Source: JAZKIX01 sp040384645
GTDB lineage: Bacteria > Pseudomonadota > Gammaproteobacteria > Burkholderiales > Burkholderiaceae_D
Direction of reading: 5' to 3'
Assembly (NCBI GenBank): GCA_040384645.1
Contig: JAZKIX010000094.1
Location: 1-9,906 of the forward strand
Length of the DNA: 9,906 bases
Shown: positions 5,200 to 9,906 of the stretch, piece by piece
Position numbering within the stretch: the first letter of the stretch is position 1
How the letters are laid out: each line of letters begins with the position of its first letter
Position numbers and translations under genes: made by a program
The notes under the pieces: model-generated
The model's input: the letters and a program-made list of their open reading frames with translations, nothing else
What the model was told of the DNA's origin: nothing
The model's database searches: none

Positions 5200-7749
5200 A
5201 TGCGATTTCCAAAAACTTTATTCACGTCGGCAAAGATCATGGCCGCCGCAGCCATGCTGTCTTTTGCGGCGCTCTCGACCACGGCCCATGCCGCCGATAC
5301 CTACGGTCCGCCCGGTTTGCAAGCCAATAGTATCGGCAGCGGCAATGCTGCCGAGTCCACTTTTGCAGTCAGTGCCGACTTCAATAACGATGGCTACCCT
5401 GACATTGCCGTGATTAACACCAATACCAGCACGCTCTCGATTTTTACCTCGAATGCGATCGGGTCGCTCACGCTGAGCCACTACTACGGCGTATTTAACC
5501 TAGCCAGTCCGCGAGGCATCAAAGCCGGCGACATGAATGGTGATGGCAAGATCGATCTGGTGGTGAGCGACACGCTGGGTGTGTCGGTGTTACTGGGTAC
5601 GGGCGACCCGAGTGCGACCTTCAGCGCCGCCAGTCCGCAGCGCCCATCCCTGCCGAATGCGGAATCCACTAGCGTGGTCATGCTGGCCGACATCAATCAC
5701 GATGGCAAACTCGATATCGTGGCCGGCGTGTCAGACTCCGGCGGCATCGCCGATGCCGCTGACTATTATTACGATGTGCTGATCAATATGGGCGGCGCCA
5801 AATTCATCGCGGTGGCGCAGTACGAGGTCGATACCGTCAACGAAAACACGGTGCTGGCCAAAATCGATGGCGATGCCGAGTTCGATATCGCGTACACCAT
5901 AGGTGACAGCGTCTGGTGGCTCAAGGGCAATGGCGGTGGTAACTTTCAGGCCGCGGCAAAATTGATTGACTTAAGCAATGGAATAAATTATGTCGACGCC
6001 ATGAAGGCGGTCGATCTGGATGGCGACGGCAAGACCGATCTGGTGATGCAAGATGCCTCCGGCGGCGGCATATGGTTCGCCAAGGGCAACGGCAATGGCT
6101 CTTTCCAGCCGCAGGTGCGTTTATACAATACCGGCATCCCCAGCAATGGCGGACGCGGCATGGGCCAGCCAGCCATTGCCGATGTCAATGGCGATGGCCG
6201 TCTGGACGTGGTATCCGATGGTTATGTCTTGTTGCAGCAAGCCAATCATTCCTTTGTGTTCAATCAGCACATTGGCTATTCTCAAACGCACATGCTGACC
6301 AGCCTCGACCTGAATGGCGATGGCCGTGCCGACATGATCGCCGCCGGACCGGGCGCAGGGAAGATTGCCATATTTTTGACCCTGACCGGTTCGCCCAATA
6401 AGCTCATCGTCAGCGGTGGCCCGCAAAGCACGGTGTTTAACACGGCATTTGCTAAACCGCTGACGATCAAGGTATTGGACGCCAATAACTTCGGCATCAA
6501 GAATCTGCATATCATCATTTCGTCGCCGAGCGGCGTCGCCATCCCCAATTCCGGCGGCTTCTCCGGCTTGACCGATGCCCAGGGTATGGTCAGCTACACG
6601 CCGATTGCCAATGGCGTGCTGGGTTGTTACACGGTCTATGCATCGGTGGAAAACTATAACGCCGGTGCTGCCATGCCGGCCTTTGAGTTGTGCCATACCG
6701 GCGCCAACGACCTGACCGTTACACCGGCCAGCGACAACCAAAGCACGTTAGTCAGTACGGCCTTTGGCTCTAGCTTGCAAGTGCGCCTGACCGACCCGTC
6801 GAACAACCCGAAAAGCGGCGTGACGGTCACTTTTGGCGTACCCAAGTCCGGCCCGCGCGCCATCTTGTCGGCCGCGACTGCGGTGACGGACGTCAATGGT
6901 TTTGCCTCGGTCACGGCCACTGCCAGCGCCATGTCCGGCTCCTACAACGTGAGCGTGTCGGCGCCCGGTGCGACGCCAACCTCGATCAAACTAACTAATG
7001 CCGCCGCCCCCGGTTCGGCAGCAGCGATTTTTATCTCCGGCCATACCTATGCGTATGTCACCAAGGCGTTCGGCAGCCCGCTGACGGTGACGGTACAAGA
7101 CTTTGGCGGCAATCCGGTCGCAGGCGAGACCGTGCTGGTAAAGGTGATTCCTGCCGGCGCGGCGACGGCGACTTTTTCAAGCTTGAGCGGCGTGAGCAAT
7201 GCGCTTGGTCAGGTGGAATTCCCGGCGACAGCCAATGGCTTGGTCGGACAATATGCGGTCAAGGTCAGCGTGCAAGGCAGTTTGCTGGCCAGTCCGCAAA
7301 CGGTGCAGCGCTATAACATCGCCGAAATCCCCAAGTTCATTACTTTGGCTGGCGGTACGCCGCAATCGACGCCGGTCAACACCACTTTTTCGCAAAAATT
7401 GCGAGTCAAGGTAACGGCCTGGGATGGCGCCGTGACGCCGCAAGTGAAAGTGTATTTTGTCGCCACCGGCGGCGCCAAGTTATCGGCAGTGAGCGCACTG
7501 GCCGACGCCAATGGTTTTGCCGAAGTCACCGCCACCGCCGACAGCACCGTGGGTACCTATCAAGTCAGTGCGATTGTGTATGACACCGTGCTGGAAGCGC
7601 CCATCGTCCAGACCTTCGATTTGACCAATGTTGGCGCCGCAGTGAGCAATATGCAATCGATCCCTACCTTGTCGGAGTACGGCGTGATGTTGCTGGGTAT
7701 GTTGATGGCAAGCATCGGTGCGTTCTGGCATCGTCGACGCCAGATGTAA
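5200..7749 (+). CDS. secreted FG-GAP/Ig-like repeat protein with IPTL-CTERM anchor
   Basis: This encodes 849 residues. I chose the ATG at 5200 because it begins a clean signal peptide (MRFPKTLFTSAK, hydrophobic core, cleavage after AHA at about residue 31). The upstream ATG at 5122 would bury it, although the RBS at 5200 is weak. Residues 55-395 hold seven FG-GAP/VCBS-type repeats with calcium loops of the form DxNxDGxxD at about 60, 111, 164, 221 (degenerate, IDGDAEFD), 272, 328 and 370. They predict a calcium-bound beta-propeller. Residues 400-810 hold four Ig-like (Big_1-type) repeats with a recurring T-D-x-N-G-F-A pattern. The end, 821-849, is IPTLSEYG, a hydrophobic helix and WHRRRQM, which is the IPTL-CTERM signal. 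That class is associated with exosortase H, so the product is probably processed at the inner membrane and delivered to the envelope or surface. An adhesive or matrix role is inferred. Confidence 0.92.
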   Translation: MRFPKTLFTSAKIMAAAAMLSFAALSTTAHAADTYGPPGLQANSIGSGNAAESTFAVSADFNNDGYPDIAVINTNTSTLSIFTSNAIGSLTLSHYYGVFNLASPRGIKAGDMNGDGKIDLVVSDTLGVSVLLGTGDPSATFSAASPQRPSLPNAESTSVVMLADINHDGKLDIVAGVSDSGGIADAADYYYDVLINMGGAKFIAVAQYEVDTVNENTVLAKIDGDAEFDIAYTIGDSVWWLKGNGGGNFQAAAKLIDLSNGINYVDAMKAVDLDGDGKTDLVMQDASGGGIWFAKGNGNGSFQPQVRLYNTGIPSNGGRGMGQPAIADVNGDGRLDVVSDGYVLLQQANHSFVFNQHIGYSQTHMLTSLDLNGDGRADMIAAGPGAGKIAIFLTLTGSPNKLIVSGGPQSTVFNTAFAKPLTIKVLDANNFGIKNLHIIISSPSGVAIPNSGGFSGLTDAQGMVSYTPIANGVLGCYTVYASVENYNAGAAMPAFELCHTGANDLTVTPASDNQSTLVSTAFGSSLQVRLTDPSNNPKSGVTVTFGVPKSGPRAILSAATAVTDVNGFASVTATASAMSGSYNVSVSAPGATPTSIKLTNAAAPGSAAAIFISGHTYAYVTKAFGSPLTVTVQDFGGNPVAGETVLVKVIPAGAATATFSSLSGVSNALGQVEFPATANGLVGQYAVKVSVQGSLLASPQTVQRYNIAEIPKFITLAGGTPQSTPVNTTFSQKLRVKVTAWDGAVTPQVKVYFVATGGAKLSAVSALADANGFAEVTATADSTVGTYQVSAIVYDTVLEAPIVQTFDLTNVGAAVSNMQSIPTLSEYGVMLLGMLMASIGAFWHRRRQM

Positions 7750-7750
7750 G

Positions 7751-7807
7751 GTGCCGGTGGCAGCGCTGCGTAATGGCTGCTGCGACAGTCTGGCTTGCTG
7801 CCGGCAC
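7751..7807 (+). other. imperfect stem after the IPTL-CTERM gene
   Basis: GTGCCGG-TG-GCAGC at 7751-7764 pairs with GCTGCCGGCAC at 7797-7807, leaving one two-base bulge and a loop of about 32 bases. It begins two bases after the stop codon and precedes the true terminator, so it may protect the mRNA 3' end. It could also be incidental in GC-rich DNA. Confidence 0.35.
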
Positions 7808-7849
7808 GTGTCAGCTTGCTGCTTCTAAATTTTTAAGGGTTTGATGAAC

Positions 7850-7883
7850 GGGTTGCTACTGCACAGTAGCGACCCTTTTTTTT
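7850..7883 (+). terminator. rho-independent terminator of the 5200 gene
   Basis: GGGTTGCTACTG (7850-7861) pairs with CAGTAGCGACCC (7864-7875) over the whole 12-base arm with a single G-T pair, and is followed directly by eight Ts (7876-7883). This is a textbook intrinsic terminator on the plus strand, 100 bases after the stop codon. It separates the 5200 transcription unit from element copy 3. Confidence 0.9.
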
Positions 7884-7951
7884 ATGCGGGTTTGTCGCGC
7901 TGGCGCCATGCGATTGTCCTCATTCAAACGCGATAAAACGGGTTTTTATGA

Positions 7952-8021
7952 GGGGTATAGGTGAAAACAATGCCTCATCCGCTGGCGTTTATTGGGCCTT
8001 AAAAAATACACCTGCCAGTAT
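7952..8021 (+). repeat. 70-bp intergenic element, copy 3
   Basis: This copy begins GGGGTATAGG, has AAAACAATGCC at 7964-7974, TTTATTGGGC at 7988-7997 and AAAATACACCTGCCAGTAT at 8003-8021. It is the most diverged copy near the right end (ACCTG where the others have ATGCC), yet it keeps the exact 63-base offset between GGGGTAT and CCAGTAT and the ATAC-N8-GTAT dyad. It ends 164 bases before the ATG at 8186 and starts 68 bases after the preceding terminator, the best position of the three for a promoter or operator. Confidence 0.8.
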
Positions 8022-8136
8022 TATTCACAGTAAAAATGGCATTTGCGTTGCCGGCACGTTTGATACGTACTAACCACAATAGCCACGAGGCGCTCTTTAG
8101 GTTATTAATGATTCGTTGACCATCGGCAATATTTCA

Positions 8137-8180
8137 GCCTTTGGGGCCGCTATTCCAAACCCATACGTTTCCCCAAAGGC
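8137..8180 (+). promoter_or_regulatory. inverted repeat covering the RBS of the 8186 gene
   Basis: GCCTTTGGGG (8137-8146) is a perfect inverted repeat of CCCCAAAGGC (8171-8180), with 24 bases between. The right arm contains AAAGG, the only Shine-Dalgarno-like sequence ahead of the ATG at 8186. If the stem forms in the mRNA, the ribosome-binding site is paired and translation should be reduced unless it is opened by a protein, small RNA or temperature change. It could alternatively be a DNA operator dyad, although the long spacer makes that less typical. Confidence 0.6.
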
Positions 8181-8185
8181 AAGCC

Positions 8186-9906
8186 ATGCGCATCGCAGTG
8201 AGCAAACAATATCGCTGGGTACTGGCTGCCGTCTTGGCCTGCTACGCGGTCAGTGCCGCATCGAGCAACCGTTCGGCAGCCCCGGTTGAAAAAGCCTTCA
8301 GCGCCAATCGGCTGCCAGTCAGTGTCTTGACCTTGTTACTGGCCGACGCCAATGGACCGACCCCTGCGGTTCCTACCACCAACGGGCCATCTGGGTCGAT
8401 CACGCTGCTTCAACCCAGCTTTAGCTGGAGTCCCTCGGCGAGCGCGACGTCTTACAGATTGACGGTCACGCATGGCGGTACGACCGATTTCTCGATCGTC
8501 TATGCGGCCGGCGCTGCAGCGTGCGCTGACGAGAGCGGTGCTTGCAGCGTAACGCCTGCTTTCAATTTTATTTCTGGGACAACTTACAGCTGGTCGATCC
8601 AGGCGATCAATGCAGCCGGCTATAGTGCTGCCAGTACCTTGCGCACCTTTACGACGAATCCGGTGACGGGTGGCACCTCGCTCGCGCCTTTGGCGTTTAC
8701 CGAAAAACCCTTCGGTTCATTAATGCTGGTCGACACCATCGATACCGCCTTGGTGGCGCCGGACACGCAATCGCCCGCGTTGGTCAGCAGCGTGCAAACC
8801 ATTGCCGGACGCCAGTCGCGCACTTTAGTACCGGGGCCGGACGCGCGCTATATGACCTACCGGATTGGTGCCGGAAAGGGGCTAGTGGCCAAGCAAGCCT
8901 ATGTGCTCGATATCGAATACCCCGACGATGTGCCGCGCGCCATGTTTATCGCCAATCGCGGTGCCGATTTTTTACGCGGCTTTACCACCGGCAGCGCGGT
9001 GGGCGACTCGCGCAAGTCCTGGACCCATAGCACGCTGGAATCGCTCAATTATCCGCAAAGCGGAGGCTGGAAAAATTATCACAGCCTGTTCTATCTGCAC
9101 GAACGTTTCACGCCCAAGGCGGAGCGCAATTCCATCTGTGCGTTGCGGCCACTGCTGCCGGCTGATGGCTTCGACGTCTCGATTTTCCAAACCCGCAAGC
9201 TGAACGATCCGCGCTCCAATGGTGCCGCGGTCGGCAAGATCCGGCTGTATAAAGTGGTCAATCAAGCGGCATTGCCGGCGGCGATTACTTACCCTGGCAA
9301 CCTGCCGCGCCGTCATCTGTTCTGGCGCGAAGAGATGGCCGACGAAGCCATCTCCAATAACGACCCGGCTAAACGCGCCACGGTCAACGCCATCGACTGG
9401 TTCAGCTTCAAGATGGATATGGGCAGTGCCCTGGGCTTTAACACGGTCGGCAAGGACTTGATGGAGTGGGGCGCTAATCAGGGTTTTGATAGTGGCGATT
9501 CTGACTGGATCTTCAACGCAAAAGCGCCGCGGACCAATATCTGGGCCGAGATCGTGGCACAGGCCAGCAGTCGCGGCTTGTACCTGATGCCGTATCTGGA
9601 ATACGGCGGCTCACTGGGCAATAATTGCCTGGACGGCCAAAGTTGCGACACCAGCGTCGGCAGCTACAAGAGCATGGGGTTCCAGCGCCGTACCCGCAAA
9701 TTATTTCACGGTATTTATGGCCCTGGTACCGCACTCGATTGGTATACGACCGTGTCGTGGGCCGAGGAAAAATCAGCCGACCTGACCGACCCCGATACCG
9801 AAACCGACTTGAAAATGGTGTTGGACAAAATCATCGTCCAGTACAAAAACAATACGACCAGTTTTGCCGGTGTATGGCTGCGTATGCGTCAGACCAAGTT
9901 GCCGAT
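8186..9906 (+). CDS. exported FN3-like and glycosidase-like protein, 3' end beyond window
   Basis: The frame is open for 573 codons to the window edge with no stop. The ATG at 8186 has AAAGG about eight bases upstream and starts a signal peptide (MRIAVSKQYRW, hydrophobic stretch, probable cleavage near VSA at 22-24). Cys19 in VLAC is a weak lipobox alternative. Residues 70-157 resemble a fibronectin type III domain (PSFSWSPSASATSYRLTV, then TYSWSIQAINAAGYS). Residues 165-360 look beta-rich, like a carbohydrate-binding or jelly-roll module (VLDIEYPDDVPRAMFIANRG, SLFYLHERF). From about 375, segments such as WFSFKMDMGSALGFNT and GLYLMPYLEYGG suggest the first strands of a TIM barrel like glycoside hydrolases. 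No family or catalytic acid can be named. C481 and C487 may form a disulfide. A role in a surface or extracellular polysaccharide is inference. Confidence 0.75.
   Translation, partial: MRIAVSKQYRWVLAAVLACYAVSAASSNRSAAPVEKAFSANRLPVSVLTLLLADANGPTPAVPTTNGPSGSITLLQPSFSWSPSASATSYRLTVTHGGTTDFSIVYAAGAAACADESGACSVTPAFNFISGTTYSWSIQAINAAGYSAASTLRTFTTNPVTGGTSLAPLAFTEKPFGSLMLVDTIDTALVAPDTQSPALVSSVQTIAGRQSRTLVPGPDARYMTYRIGAGKGLVAKQAYVLDIEYPDDVPRAMFIANRGADFLRGFTTGSAVGDSRKSWTHSTLESLNYPQSGGWKNYHSLFYLHERFTPKAERNSICALRPLLPADGFDVSIFQTRKLNDPRSNGAAVGKIRLYKVVNQAALPAAITYPGNLPRRHLFWREEMADEAISNNDPAKRATVNAIDWFSFKMDMGSALGFNTVGKDLMEWGANQGFDSGDSDWIFNAKAPRTNIWAEIVAQASSRGLYLMPYLEYGGSLGNNCLDGQSCDTSVGSYKSMGFQRRTRKLFHGIYGPGTALDWYTTVSWAEEKSADLTDPDTETDLKMVLDKIIVQYKNNTTSFAGVWLRMRQTKLP

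Larger units (their letters stand above)
7750..8185. other. intergenic region with terminator, element copy 3 and RBS hairpin
   Basis: In order this region holds a long imperfect stem (7751-7764 with 7797-7807), a strong intrinsic terminator (7850-7883), element copy 3 (7952-8021) and an inverted repeat reaching the RBS of the next gene (8137-8180). No coding sequence is supported. The arrangement of terminator first and then element suggests that the 8186 gene has its own transcription unit rather than sharing one with the 5200 gene. I found no consensus sigma-70 promoter or sigma-54 site. Confidence 0.65.

Noticed and set aside
1164..8021. The repeated element as a transposable mini-element or CRISPR
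   Set aside because: There are no clear terminal inverted repeats with target duplications, the copies are far apart in one orientation, and conservation is in blocks rather than continuous.
7800..8070. GGCACG sequences at 7803 and 8052 as sigma-54 promoters
   Set aside because: The required GC at the -12 position is not at the correct spacing in either case.
8186..8245. Lipoprotein signal at Cys19 of the 8186 protein
   Set aside because: The residues before the cysteine (VLA) fit the lipobox poorly, and a normal cleavage site follows; kept only as an alternative.
1..9906. tRNA, rRNA or complete insertion sequence
   Set aside because: I saw no cloverleaf-like segment, rRNA sequence or transposase in either strand.

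Overview
The window looks like chromosomal DNA of a Gram-negative betaproteobacterium, most likely Burkholderiales and possibly Oxalobacteraceae. This rests on a secreted protein ending in an IPTL-type exosortase signal (IPTLSEYG, hydrophobic helix, basic tail), a large MalT-like/BTAD regulator, and the GC-rich codon use of everything after about position 1360. The genus cannot be fixed from the sequence alone.

Layout. (1) Positions 1-1061 hold three small plus-strand genes with AT-richer composition than the rest: a HicB-like small protein, a protein resembling immunity proteins of polymorphic toxin systems, and an unrecognised acidic protein. A 38-codon ORF between the first two looks like the tail of a lost protein, perhaps a toxin. 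(2) Positions 1364-4588 (minus) encode a very large STAND-type regulator: N-terminal MalT-like ATPase, long helical-repeat middle, and C-terminal OmpR-like winged helix plus BTAD. (3) A 611-bp divergent intergenic region holds a coding-like remnant and a terminator-like hairpin. (4) Positions 5200-7749 (plus) encode a secreted protein with a signal peptide, seven FG-GAP/VCBS-type calcium repeats, four Ig-like repeats and the IPTL-CTERM anchor. A strong intrinsic terminator follows. (5) From 8186 to the window edge (plus) an uninterrupted frame encodes a second exported protein, with an FN3-like domain and a probable TIM-barrel glycosidase-like region. It is truncated by the window.

The most interesting signal is not a gene. 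A 70-bp element occurs three times, at 1164-1233, 4859-4928 and 7952-8021. All copies share one orientation, align without gaps, and are identical in all three at 43 of 70 positions. All are intergenic. Two lie upstream of the two exported-protein genes, and the third lies beyond the 3' end of the regulator gene. The simplest working model, which is inference, is a shared operator/promoter module for a surface-protein regulon, with the neighbouring MalT-like/BTAD protein as one candidate binder. The 8186 gene also has a perfect 10-bp inverted repeat whose right arm covers its ribosome-binding site, which suggests translational control.
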